The position numbers were made by a program, and so were the translations under genes. From NCBI RefSeq assembly GCF_947489565.1, contig NZ_CANLEA010000017.1, positions 1 to 64,000 of the forward strand: a stretch of 64,000 bases of DNA, written 5' to 3'. The stretch is from an uncultured Kordia sp. (lineage in GTDB: Bacteria; Bacteroidota; Bacteroidia; Flavobacteriales; Flavobacteriaceae). This document shows positions 9,091-16,875 of this stretch, piece after piece; the stretch's first letter is position 1; each line of letters starts with the position of its first letter. The notes under the pieces are model-generated. The model was not told the origin of the DNA and did not search any database. It saw only the letters and a program-made list of their open reading frames with translations.

Positions 9091-9478
9091 ATTCGTGAAT
9101 TCGTGACAAAAACTAAAGAGCTAAATACAAAATGTAAAACTCAAAATTTTAAATGTAAAAGTACACGCAATTCCAACTGACAAAAACAAAGCAACACTTC
9201 GACTACCTCAGTGTAAACAAATAAATAAATTGGCAACAAACGCCCAAATTCGTGCAAATCAACATAAGAGTAAACCAAAAAACATTCGTGAATTCGTGAC
9301 AAAAACTAAAGAGCTAAATACAAAATGTAAAACTCAAAATTTTAAATGTAAAAGTACACGCAATTCCAACTGACAAAAACAAAGCAACACTTCGACTACC
9401 TCAGTGTAAACAAATAAATAAATTGGCAACAAATGCCCAAATTCGTGCAAATCAACATAAGAGTAAACCCAAAAAAAC
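9091..9478. repeat. Two tandem ~194-bp direct repeats
   Basis: Copy A starts at 9091 and copy B at 9284; they are almost identical, differing by one substitution (cgccc/tgccc) and a 2-base length change near the end. Each contains the phrase 'acttcgactacctcagtgta' and opens with the same 'attcgtgaattcgtgac' as the neighbouring 113-bp units, so this looks like a recent tandem duplication inside the array. Confidence 0.8.
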
Positions 9479-9590
9479 ATTCGTGAATTCGTGACAAAAA
9501 ATATCAACTTGAAAACCAAAAACATATAAAAGAGGTAAGATACTGCATCAAGTTCAGCAGACATAAAAACAAACGTCTAACTACTAAAAT
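9479..9590. repeat. Further diverged copy of the 113-bp unit
   Basis: This segment opens with 'attcgtgaattcgtgac' and carries 'aacatataaaagaggtaaga' and 'ctgcatcaagttcagca', matching the array at 8641-9090 with more changes. After it, 9591-9760 holds degenerate 'aaatcaac' and 'aacaagttcagt' phrases with no gene, then the upstream region of the response regulator, including tatattta at 9763-9770. Confidence 0.6.
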
Positions 9591-9792
9591 AATTCATGTA
9601 TTTGCTACAAAACAAATGAATACTTCAACAAGCTCAGTGTAAACAAAAAGGCAAAAAACCAAATCAACAAATCAACAAGTTCAGTACAAACAAAAACAAA
9701 AAACCAAAGCATAAGTAAAAACCTAGCAACCAAAAACAAGCAACCAACAACTAAAATAAAAACCCTATATTTAAACTGAAAAAAAGTTACAA

Positions 9793-10527
9793 ATGGCCAA
9801 AATCTGTATTGTTGAAGACGATCAAAATCATGCGTATGCTTTACAAGAAAAAGTAAAAGCCATCGGACATGCAGTACAGCAAATTTGCACCACTTTTGAA
9901 GAAGCACTGCAGGCTATTCAACAAAATATCCCAGACATTATTCTGCTCGATATCAATCTGCAAAATGACAACGAAGGCATTCAATTAGCAAAAGTCATTA
10001 AAAGTTTTTCGTCCATTCCTATCATATATACGACGGCTTTAACAGCAAGCGATATCATAGAAAAAGCAGTAAAAATTCAGCCATCAGGATATTTAGTAAA
10101 ACCCATTCAGCAAGAAACCTTAAAAGCGACAATTGAATTGGCTTTACAAAAACAAAAACCAAATATTAATCAAGAAAACACAGCAGTTTCTACCGAAGAT
10201 GATGCCACTTTTTTAACCGTGAGAGTAGGATACAAGCTGCGAAAAATAAATTTACAAGAAGTCAAACTCTTAAAAATTACTTCTAAAAACTATGTGACAC
10301 TTGTCGATAAAAATGACAAAGAATTTCAATTGAGAAACTCTTTAAAAGCCTTGATAAGTTCCCTGAATTCTCACTTTATCCAAGTACACAGATTGTACGG
10401 AATTAACCTAAATTATATTGTACACATTGACGAAAAAGAGCAAATGCTATGTCTTAAAGAACGTACGCATATTCCAATAGGACGAACGTTCAAAGAAAAT
10501 TTATACAAACGATTGAACATTATGTAA
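9793..10527 (+). CDS. LytTR-family response regulator
   Basis: The 244-residue cytoplasmic protein joins a receiver domain (1-120) to a LytTR DNA-binding domain (about 145-244). In the receiver, the acidic pair E8-D9/D10, the phosphoacceptor Asp53 (LLDINL) and Lys103 (YLVKPI) can be seen. LytTR proteins bind pairs of short direct repeats about two helical turns apart. The partner kinase follows after 28 bases, and a candidate binding site lies before the precursor peptide gene downstream (12569-12598). The ATG start follows a TATATTTA box by roughly 20 bases. Confidence 0.93.
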   Translation: MAKICIVEDDQNHAYALQEKVKAIGHAVQQICTTFEEALQAIQQNIPDIILLDINLQNDNEGIQLAKVIKSFSSIPIIYTTALTASDIIEKAVKIQPSGYLVKPIQQETLKATIELALQKQKPNINQENTAVSTEDDATFLTVRVGYKLRKINLQEVKLLKITSKNYVTLVDKNDKEFQLRNSLKALISSLNSHFIQVHRLYGINLNYIVHIDEKEQMLCLKERTHIPIGRTFKENLYKRLNIM

Positions 10528-10555
10528 CATCAAAGTTTAAATCTAAAATAAGCGA

Positions 10556-12535
10556 ATGCGAATATTTGTTGCCATTATCAGCTTGCTATTTCCTGTATGC
10601 TTGCAAAGTCAAGACATTAATACACAGGAAGAATACCGTGTGATTGATAGTACTAAACGGATACTGACAGCGGAAAATATAGAAGAAAATAGAAGCAATT
10701 ACATAAAAATTATCACCTTTTATGCACGCAAAAATATTGATAGCGGAAAAGTATATCTAGAAAAATATACCAAACTCACAAAAAACTCTCCGGCACGCTT
10801 TGATGCCATTAGTCGTAAAATATATTTGCTACAACTTGAAAAAAAGTATGAAGAAGCAGAAACACTGATTCATACAACTATTCAAAAGGATTCTGTAATG
10901 CTTCATAAGCCAAAATATAAATATGCGTTGCTCAAATTTTACTTATCGTTGGCAGAAATATATTTGGATAAAAATACCAATGAAAAAGCCTTAGAAATCT
11001 ATTACAAAACAGCGGCTATTTATGAAAGTGAAAACATGCAAGATGATATTAACTATTTTGTAAACTTATCCAGCATTAGTGCAATTTTATCTAGCTTAAA
11101 ATACTACAAAAGAGCTTTAGAATATCTTGATAAATTGGAAGCGCTATTAATAAAAAGAATAGCATCCATAGATAAAAAAGATCTCAATTATGGAGGATTT
11201 CTCTACATGCAAATCAGTACTTATATGAGTAAATCGCTGATACATCAAAATTTGGAAGAGATCCCAAAAGCACTTATGTATGCAAAAAAAGCAGAAGCAC
11301 TTTGTATAGCCGAAAAAGAACAACGTTTATTGCCAAAAATCTATATTGTCTTAGGGAATATGCATCTTTCGGCGGAAACTTATGAAATTGCTTTAGAAAG
11401 TTTTCAGAAAGCAATAACAGCAGAAAAGCTATATAATTATCCTGAATTTAGATATTTTTTATTTTACAAAGCGGGTTACGCATGCTTACAACTCAAATCG
11501 TATGACGAAGCAATTTTATATTTAGAAACAGGACTCGAAAAAACCAATATTCCAGCAGAAAAAGTTCCTTTACTCAGTGATTTGGCAAAAGCATATCAAG
11601 GATCAAAAAAGTACAAAAAAGCAACGGAAACTTTTGTGCTGTATAACCAGCTAAAAGATACCTTACACAGTCAAAATCAAGAAAAAGCCATTGCCGAAAT
11701 CACAGAAAAGTATGAAAATGACAAAAAGCAAAAGCAAATCACATTGCTGAACTCAGAAAAAGCATTGCAACAGCTAAAAATAGAACAACAATCGTATGTT
11801 ATTTATGGAATTATTGGAGGTATAATTCTGCTCTTTATTTTAGGATTGATATGGTATAAAAACAGACAACAAAAGCAAAAACTTACAGAAGCAATTATCA
11901 ACTTAGACAAAGAAAAATTGCAACAACGGTTTTTGCGTACGCAGCTCAATCCGCACTTCTTTTTTCATGCATTAGCTGCGATAGAAGGATACATTTACAA
12001 AGAAGACAAAGAAACTGCGACTACATTTTTGCAAAAATTTGGCGCCTTAATGCGAAACATGTTAGAATCTTCAGATATTGACTTCATTCCGTTAGAAACA
12101 GAAATTAATTTTATTGAAAAATACCTGACATTACAATCTTTAAACAACAATGCAAACTTTACATTTTCTATTGAAATTGCTGAAGAATTAAATTGTTCAA
12201 ATATTATGATTCCGCCCATGTTGACACAACCTTTTGTAGAAAATGCCATCATACACGGTATTTCTTCCATAGAAAATGGGCAAATTACCATTGACTATTC
12301 TAAAAGAGAGAGCGATCTTTTAATCTCTATTACAGACAACGGAAAAGGCATGACTACTTCGCCAAAAAAATCGGGAATGCTGCATCGTTCCATGAGTACA
12401 GATATCATAAAACAGCGTATTGAAAACATTCAAAAAGTACACAAAATGGACATTCAGTACGAAGTATCTTCCATAGAAAATACAATGGTAACTTTCAGAA
12501 TTCCATTGAAATATGGGAATTTTAAAGTAGCATAA
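10556..12535 (+). CDS. TPR sensor histidine kinase (LytS-type)
   Basis: The 659-residue kinase has a signal peptide, a periplasmic TPR region (about 80-400), one membrane span (about 413-434) and a cytoplasmic His_kinase domain. The phospho-accepting His467 is in LNPHFFFHAL, and the ATP-binding N-box reads FVENAIIHGI, with DNGKGM further on. This is the usual partner of LytTR regulators in Bacteroidota. The TPR sensor probably responds to a periplasmic protein or peptide, though the signal is unknown. The gene directly after it is a GG-leader peptide, as in peptide-sensing systems of other phyla. Confidence 0.92.
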   Translation: MRIFVAIISLLFPVCLQSQDINTQEEYRVIDSTKRILTAENIEENRSNYIKIITFYARKNIDSGKVYLEKYTKLTKNSPARFDAISRKIYLLQLEKKYEEAETLIHTTIQKDSVMLHKPKYKYALLKFYLSLAEIYLDKNTNEKALEIYYKTAAIYESENMQDDINYFVNLSSISAILSSLKYYKRALEYLDKLEALLIKRIASIDKKDLNYGGFLYMQISTYMSKSLIHQNLEEIPKALMYAKKAEALCIAEKEQRLLPKIYIVLGNMHLSAETYEIALESFQKAITAEKLYNYPEFRYFLFYKAGYACLQLKSYDEAILYLETGLEKTNIPAEKVPLLSDLAKAYQGSKKYKKATETFVLYNQLKDTLHSQNQEKAIAEITEKYENDKKQKQITLLNSEKALQQLKIEQQSYVIYGIIGGIILLFILGLIWYKNRQQKQKLTEAIINLDKEKLQQRFLRTQLNPHFFFHALAAIEGYIYKEDKETATTFLQKFGALMRNMLESSDIDFIPLETEINFIEKYLTLQSLNNNANFTFSIEIAEELNCSNIMIPPMLTQPFVENAIIHGISSIENGQITIDYSKRESDLLISITDNGKGMTTSPKKSGMLHRSMSTDIIKQRIENIQKVHKMDIQYEVSSIENTMVTFRIPLKYGNFKVA

Positions 12536-12568
12536 TACTCGTTTTTTACACTTAACCTCATTAAAAGA

Positions 12569-12598
12569 ACATTCAGGTTCACCAAAATTACATTCCGA
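12569..12598 (+). promoter_or_regulatory. Candidate LytTR binding site (two direct repeats)
   Basis: ACATTCAGG (12569-12577) and ACATTCCGA (12590-12598) are direct repeats with a 21-bp period, the spacing typical of LytTR sites such as those of AgrA and ComE. The downstream repeat ends about 10 bp before the -33 box of the peptide promoter, a usual position for activation. The bound regulator would be the one encoded at 9793. Confidence 0.5.
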
Positions 12599-12607
12599 CT
12601 CAGTAGT

Positions 12608-12639
12608 TTTTTATCATGAGAAATAAAAAAATAAGTTTG
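12608..12639 (+). promoter_or_regulatory. Promoter of the precursor peptide gene at 12665
   Basis: TAAGTTTG at 12632-12639 is a full match to the TAnnTTTG -7 box. A TTTT at 12608-12611 lies 20 bp upstream in place of TTTG, a weak -33 that fits an activator-dependent promoter. The start codon is 26 bases downstream. Confidence 0.5.
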
Positions 12640-12664
12640 AGTATAAACAAAAACTAATTAAATC

Positions 12665-12874
12665 ATGAAAAAAAGAAATCTTAAATCATTAAAACTAAAC
12701 AAAAAATCAATCTCCGATTTGAATAAAGACGATAATCTAGTTGGAGGAGCATTTACATCAGGATGTTCTGATGGATGTGGACCTTTAAAGACAGCATGGA
12801 ACTGTACCAGAGCAGATTGTACTTCAGATTGTGGTACATTATTTTGTGACACAGATTTTATGTGTACCTTTTAG
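12665..12874 (+). CDS. Cys-rich lanthipeptide-type precursor peptide
   Basis: The 69-residue peptide has the leader MKKRNLKSLKLNKKSISDL and a GG at 27-28. The part after GG is 41 residues with seven Cys (34, 38, 47, 52, 56, 61, 67) and several Ser/Thr, as in lanthipeptide or disulfide-rich cores. It sits directly after the LytTR regulator/kinase pair, with its own promoter and candidate LytTR site, so the pair probably controls it. No LanB, LanC or protease-ABC gene is nearby. A strong terminator follows. Confidence 0.78.
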   Translation: MKKRNLKSLKLNKKSISDLNKDDNLVGGAFTSGCSDGCGPLKTAWNCTRADCTSDCGTLFCDTDFMCTF

Positions 12875-12884
12875 AAATAATAAA

Positions 12885-12913
12885 AAAAGCGGGAATTTAA
12901 TTTTCCCGCTTTT
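12885..12913. terminator. Bidirectional terminator between convergent genes
   Basis: AAAAGCGGGAA pairs with TTCCCGCTTTT around a seven-base loop, with A- and T-runs on the two sides. It separates the plus-strand peptide gene from the minus-strand thioesterase. Confidence 0.85.
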
Positions 12914-12930
12914 AGTTTTTTATAAAATTA

Positions 12931-13440
12931 TTACCCAAATAAGGCTTTCAATTCTGTGGCGTCATCTGGTTTCATCTTTCCAGCGAGTACTAAACTTAAT
13001 TGTCTTCTTCGCAACGCGCCATCAAAACGTTCTTTTTCCAATTCCGTTTCTGGAACTAAACAAGGAATTTGTACAGGTCGTCCCGTATCATCTACAGCAA
13101 CAAACGTATAAATAGCTTCGTTCGCTTTATCGCGCATACCAGATTCACGATCTTCAATCCAAACATCAATATAAATCTCCATGGATGATTTAAAAGCTCT
13201 AGAAATATTAGCTTCAACCGTAACCACACTTCCTACAGGAATAGAACGATTGAACGCTACATGATTCACAGAAGCCGTAACTACAATACGTCGCGAATGT
13301 CTACGTGCGGCAATACTTGCAGCTCTGTCCATACGTGCTAGCAATTCGCCACCAAATAAATTATTTAACGGATTTGTTTCACTTGGCAATACCAAGTCGG
13401 TCATAACCGTTTTCGATGATTTTGGATGTTTTGTTTCCAT
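12931..13440 (-). CDS. Acyl-CoA thioesterase (hotdog fold)
   Basis: The 169-residue enzyme hydrolyses acyl-CoA esters to free acids and CoA. It has the hotdog-fold pattern of the YciA/BFIT-like group: LPSETNPLNNLFGGELLARMD near 20-40, where the N-x-x-G-G-x-L helix starts, then RRIVVTASVNHVAF. The start at 13440 (METKHPKS) is preferred over one at 13482, because a canonical promoter lies at 13455-13483 and would otherwise be inside the gene. It stands alone. Confidence 0.88.
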   Translation of the reverse strand: METKHPKSSKTVMTDLVLPSETNPLNNLFGGELLARMDRAASIAARRHSRRIVVTASVNHVAFNRSIPVGSVVTVEANISRAFKSSMEIYIDVWIEDRESGMRDKANEAIYTFVAVDDTGRPVQIPCLVPETELEKERFDGALRRRQLSLVLAGKMKPDDATELKALFG

Positions 13441-13454
13441 CAATACATTTTTTG

Positions 13455-13483
13455 CAAAGGTACACAGATTCGTTTGTAACAAA
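13455..13483 (-). promoter_or_regulatory. Promoter of the thioesterase gene
   Basis: Read on the minus strand, TTTG (13483-13480) and TACCTTTG (13462-13455) are 17 bp apart, a good Bacteroidota promoter. The implied 5' leader is under 15 bases, which fixes the ATG at 13440 as start. Confidence 0.6.
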
Positions 13484-13500
13484 GCTAAAAAACAACAATA

Positions 13501-13522
13501 ATTGCGCTCCTAAGAGCGCAAT
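13501..13522. repeat. 9-bp perfect inverted repeat in a gene-free stretch
   Basis: ATTGCGCTC and GAGCGCAAT flank a four-base loop. It lies upstream of the thioesterase promoter and lacks an adjacent T-run, so it is not a clear terminator. The rest of 13523-13797 holds no gene; a weaker pair (AGATTTG 13724 / CAAATCT 13745) is the only other structure seen. Confidence 0.45.
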
Positions 13523-13797
13523 TAGTTCACAAGGGCTTTCTGTAATACATAGTGCAATTAGTGTGTAATCTTATAACTTCAACACCTATAAATTACAAAC
13601 AATAAGTTTTAAAATTTGCGGATCAATTCACCTTACTTCCATAAACACCTTATAATAAAAACGTAGTGTAATTGATGCTAAAACCAATTTTTATAAAACT
13701 TATAAGTCCCTTGTTGTATGAGAAGATTTGTATCGAATAATTGGCAAATCTTTAGTACTTCTTCTCATGCTTTGTTATTTTTTACATGGCTAAATAT

Positions 13798-14151
13798 TTA
13801 ATTTATAACAAGTGTGTAATCTATTTGTGAAACATCTAAAAGTGGCTTTTCTGAAGTTGATTTGCTACAAAAAAGGACTTTGAGTTCTTCTATTTCATGC
13901 CTATTAAACAGTAACATTAAATTGTCCTGCGTGGTAGGAATTGGAATTTTACGCTTTATATTCACATTTGCATATTTATGTTCCCAATATCCAATTTCAA
14001 TAGTGAATAGATAAGCGCTGAATTCTTCAAATTGCGCTTCAGAAAACTCTAAATAAATGTTTGAGAATTCTAAATGATAAATGTTGCAGGTTTTGCAAAA
14101 CGTTAAAATTCCGCTATTTACTTGACTAATAGTTGTTAATGAATTACACAT
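13798..14151 (-). CDS. Small conserved protein (DUF6686-like)
   Basis: The 117-residue protein has no signal peptide. It has a CKTCNIYHLEFSNIYLEFS segment near 18-36, and the C-x-x-C followed by a beta-rich region is the pattern I associate with DUF6686 of flavobacteria; this is recalled, not searched. It is the last gene of the seven-gene heme/iron operon, ten bases after the reductase gene. Function is unknown; a metal-linked role is suggested only by position and the CxxC. Confidence 0.7.
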   Translation of the reverse strand: MCNSLTTISQVNSGILTFCKTCNIYHLEFSNIYLEFSEAQFEEFSAYLFTIEIGYWEHKYANVNIKRKIPIPTTQDNLMLLFNRHEIEELKVLFCSKSTSEKPLLDVSQIDYTLVIN

Positions 14152-14161
14152 ATATTTTCTT

Positions 14162-16363
14162 TTAATAACAATCCATTTTTAGTTGCTCCATGCTTTCAAA
14201 CTCGCTCAATGGTAGTTCTAGCTTTGATCTTGTAATGGTATCTAGTAAATTCAAGACTTGATTTTGCATAGCAACAGCGCCACAAATCATAATAACTCCA
14301 TTATCTTTTAACACATTCGCGATCAAATTTTGCTGTTGTTTCATGACATCTTGCACATAATATTTGGTGGCAGTTTCTTGGGAATAGGCAATATGTAAAC
14401 TCGTAAGTTTTTTAGATGCCAAACCGTTATCGAGAATATCTTTGTACACTTTTACAGAAGCTTTGGTGCGTGTTCCCCAAAATAGATGCAGTTTTTTGTG
14501 CTGTTGATTCTCGTTGATCATTCCTAAAAAAGGACCAATTCCAGTTCCATTAGCAATCATGACTATTTCATCGGCGTATTTTGGAAAATGAAACTCGTAA
14601 TTTCGTTGAATCTTGGCTTTTACCATAGCATTTGTAGCAAGCTGACTCAAATAGGTAGAACAGATTCCAAATTCATGTTTTTTCACGCTTAATACAATGT
14701 CATTGTTTATTTTTCCAATAGAATATTGACGTGCTATCAAATCACTTTCAGGATAGAAAGACAATAAATCACCCGATTGGAATTTTTGCTTTTTTGTAGG
14801 CTTCAGCCGAATTAAAAAAGTGTCATCTTCATTCAACTCAGAACGTTTTACCACTGAAAATGAACGTAATTTTTTAAGATTTACATTGACTTTTGGCTTT
14901 TCAATTTTAATGGGAATTTTGGTGTGATTTCCCCATTGTTTTGCCCAATCTTGAAATGCCGTAAACGATTGATTGTTAATCTTACATATGGGCATAATTG
15001 ATTCGAAATTGCCATGTGTTTTTAGGATTGCATCTATATCTACAGCGTATTTACAAAACTCAGGATACAGTAACGATCCAAAACCAACCACCGAATAATG
15101 AATCGTATTTTTTTGGATGCTATTTTGAAGTAACTTTTCAAAGTTTTTAGCATTGCTCGGTGCTTCTCCTTCGCCATACGTGGAAGTCATTACGATAAGA
15201 TGTTTCGCATTTGAATAACTCGTATATGTGTTTAATGTTGAGATATATACCTTTTTCCTGTTCGCGAGAAGCGCCTTGTAAAATAGAGTTGCAAAACGAT
15301 AAGTATTTCCTGTTTCAGAACCTACTAAAATGACGAATTCAGCATCGTTTTTATCATGAATATTTTTAGGTATTAATTGCTTTTTGGTACGTTTCAGCGT
15401 CATCTTAAAACCTGAATAGATGAAAAATAACAACCCAATACTGGCGAGCAATAATACAATTGCCCACCAAATGCTACCTTGTCCTGTGTGTAATACCAAA
15501 CTCCATTGCGAAGCCAACGCCACCAAAGGAAATTCGTAAGAACTTAAAATGTCTCCTGTATATTGATGAACTTGTATTTCTTTGTCTATAAGTGCTACCA
15601 AAAAATAATCTTCTATGTCTGTGGAGAAAGGGAATTCAATCTTTTTTACTTCGGCTAAAGATGTATTTTGAAACAATTTAAAATCTGATGGAAGCATCTT
15701 TTCAGGAATTGTTTCTGAAAGTTCTGTGGTTTGATGCGAAACTTGATAGGATGGAAGCCAGGCGAATTTTTCAAGCGATAAGTAAACGCCTGTAAGCGTA
15801 ATAATCACCAAAGGAATAAATAGTATTTTCCCGAATTGAATATGATAGTATTGTTGAAAATTCTCTCTGACCACTTTTGAGAAAAAACGTTTAAAACCTC
15901 CTTGACGCTTTGCAATAAGCAAAATTCCAGTAACGGCAATAAGCAATAGTAAGAGTGATGCAAAACCTACTAAAAAACGTCCTGTGCTCTTTAGAAAAAG
16001 CGAACGATGTAAATTGGTAGCAAATTTGAAAATTGGTGCTTTTTCAACAATATTTCCTAGTTTTTTTCCAGAAATAGGATCTATATAAAATGTTTCGCTG
16101 TCACCTTCTTTTGTAATGACAGCAGCCACGACAAAATCATCATTCGTCACTTTTACCTCAATAACTTCATCGTATTTTTGTTGTAAAACCTCCACAGTAT
16201 TGGCAATGGATATTTCATCTAAATTTTCGATAGCAAAAGGCGCTAGCTGATTTGAAATAGGTTCAAATGCTAGAATAATTCCCGTCAAGGAAGCCATTAC
16301 AATAAAAAGTGAAGAAGATATAGCCAACGCAAGGTGACTATATCTCCAGATTGAAATTGCCAT
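14162..16363 (-). CDS. PepSY-flavodoxin-NAD(P)H reductase fusion
   Basis: This 733-residue membrane flavoprotein joins three modules. The N-terminal PepSY-TM part (1-325) has four spans with His10, His119, His174 and His292 as possible heme ligands. A flavodoxin domain (about 343-480) carries the FMN loop SETGNT (349-354) and STYGEGE. A CPR-like reductase (about 495-733) has RQYS (545-548) for FAD and NGTGIGPF (605-612) for NAD(P)H. It probably passes electrons from NAD(P)H across the inner membrane, for example to reduce ferric iron or heme brought in by the receptor of the same operon. Confidence 0.88.
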   Translation of the reverse strand: MAISIWRYSHLALAISSSLFIVMASLTGIILAFEPISNQLAPFAIENLDEISIANTVEVLQQKYDEVIEVKVTNDDFVVAAVITKEGDSETFYIDPISGKKLGNIVEKAPIFKFATNLHRSLFLKSTGRFLVGFASLLLLLIAVTGILLIAKRQGGFKRFFSKVVRENFQQYYHIQFGKILFIPLVIITLTGVYLSLEKFAWLPSYQVSHQTTELSETIPEKMLPSDFKLFQNTSLAEVKKIEFPFSTDIEDYFLVALIDKEIQVHQYTGDILSSYEFPLVALASQWSLVLHTGQGSIWWAIVLLLASIGLLFFIYSGFKMTLKRTKKQLIPKNIHDKNDAEFVILVGSETGNTYRFATLFYKALLANRKKVYISTLNTYTSYSNAKHLIVMTSTYGEGEAPSNAKNFEKLLQNSIQKNTIHYSVVGFGSLLYPEFCKYAVDIDAILKTHGNFESIMPICKINNQSFTAFQDWAKQWGNHTKIPIKIEKPKVNVNLKKLRSFSVVKRSELNEDDTFLIRLKPTKKQKFQSGDLLSFYPESDLIARQYSIGKINNDIVLSVKKHEFGICSTYLSQLATNAMVKAKIQRNYEFHFPKYADEIVMIANGTGIGPFLGMINENQQHKKLHLFWGTRTKASVKVYKDILDNGLASKKLTSLHIAYSQETATKYYVQDVMKQQQNLIANVLKDNGVIMICGAVAMQNQVLNLLDTITRSKLELPLSEFESMEQLKMDCY

Positions 16364-16376
16364 CAGATAGCTAAAT

Positions 16377-16871
16377 TTATTGCGGAATCATACGAATGTA
16401 TCGTATAAATCCTTTTCCTTCTACTTTACTTTTAATGCTTTTGGAAGTTAGCTCAAACTGTACATCATCTGTATAATATTCCTGATCTTCTACCGCTGTT
16501 TCAAAACGAATTTTATAACCCGTATTGAGTTTGCTATCTGGTATTTCAATCACGCTGATTTTGCGTTCGCCACCACTGATGGTTTCGCCAGTAATGGCAT
16601 CAATATCTGGACGTTTTTTTCCATGAAACTTCCACCATTCGGTAATGTCTGAATACCATTCGTCATCGTTTCCTTGTACATATAATGTTTGTACATATTC
16701 TCCTTCCGCATTTAATAAAGAAATGGCAATATATGCGCCTTCTCCAGTATAATTTTTCATCTGAATCATGCACTTATACTTAGCGCTTTTTTCTGCATTG
16801 GTAAAACTCATCAGCACACATGCAGCAAGTAAACTAGTGATTGTAAAAAAGGTTATGATTGTTTTTTGCAT
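16377..16871 (-). CDS. DUF2271 domain-containing exported protein
   Basis: The 164-residue protein has an N-terminal signal peptide with a Cys near residue 17 and a beta-rich mature domain. The segments ISLLNAEGEYVQTLYVQG and WYSDITEWW, followed by DAITGET, fit DUF2271, a family found next to PepSY proteins and TonB receptors. It lies between the PepSY reductase (13-base gap) and the ankyrin gene (4-base gap). Its biochemical role is not known; a periplasmic accessory role in iron or heme uptake is inferred from context. Confidence 0.8.
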   Translation of the reverse strand: MQKTIITFFTITSLLAACVLMSFTNAEKSAKYKCMIQMKNYTGEGAYIAISLLNAEGEYVQTLYVQGNDDEWYSDITEWWKFHGKKRPDIDAITGETISGGERKISVIEIPDSKLNTGYKIRFETAVEDQEYYTDDVQFELTSKSIKSKVEGKGFIRYIRMIPQ

Positions 16872-16875
16872 AAGA

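Noticed and set aside
8641-9590. CRISPR-like repetition
   Set aside because: The repeat period is about 113-194 bp with related sequence throughout; there are no short identical repeats separated by unique spacers and no cas genes.
9334-9907. Minus-strand ORFs across the repeat block
   Set aside because: They are Phe/Leu/Val-rich translations of AT-rich repeats, change with each repeat copy and overlap the response-regulator start.
13441-13482. Longer start for the thioesterase
   Set aside because: It falls inside a canonical TTTG-N17-TACCTTTG promoter, and the extra residues do not fit the hotdog family start.
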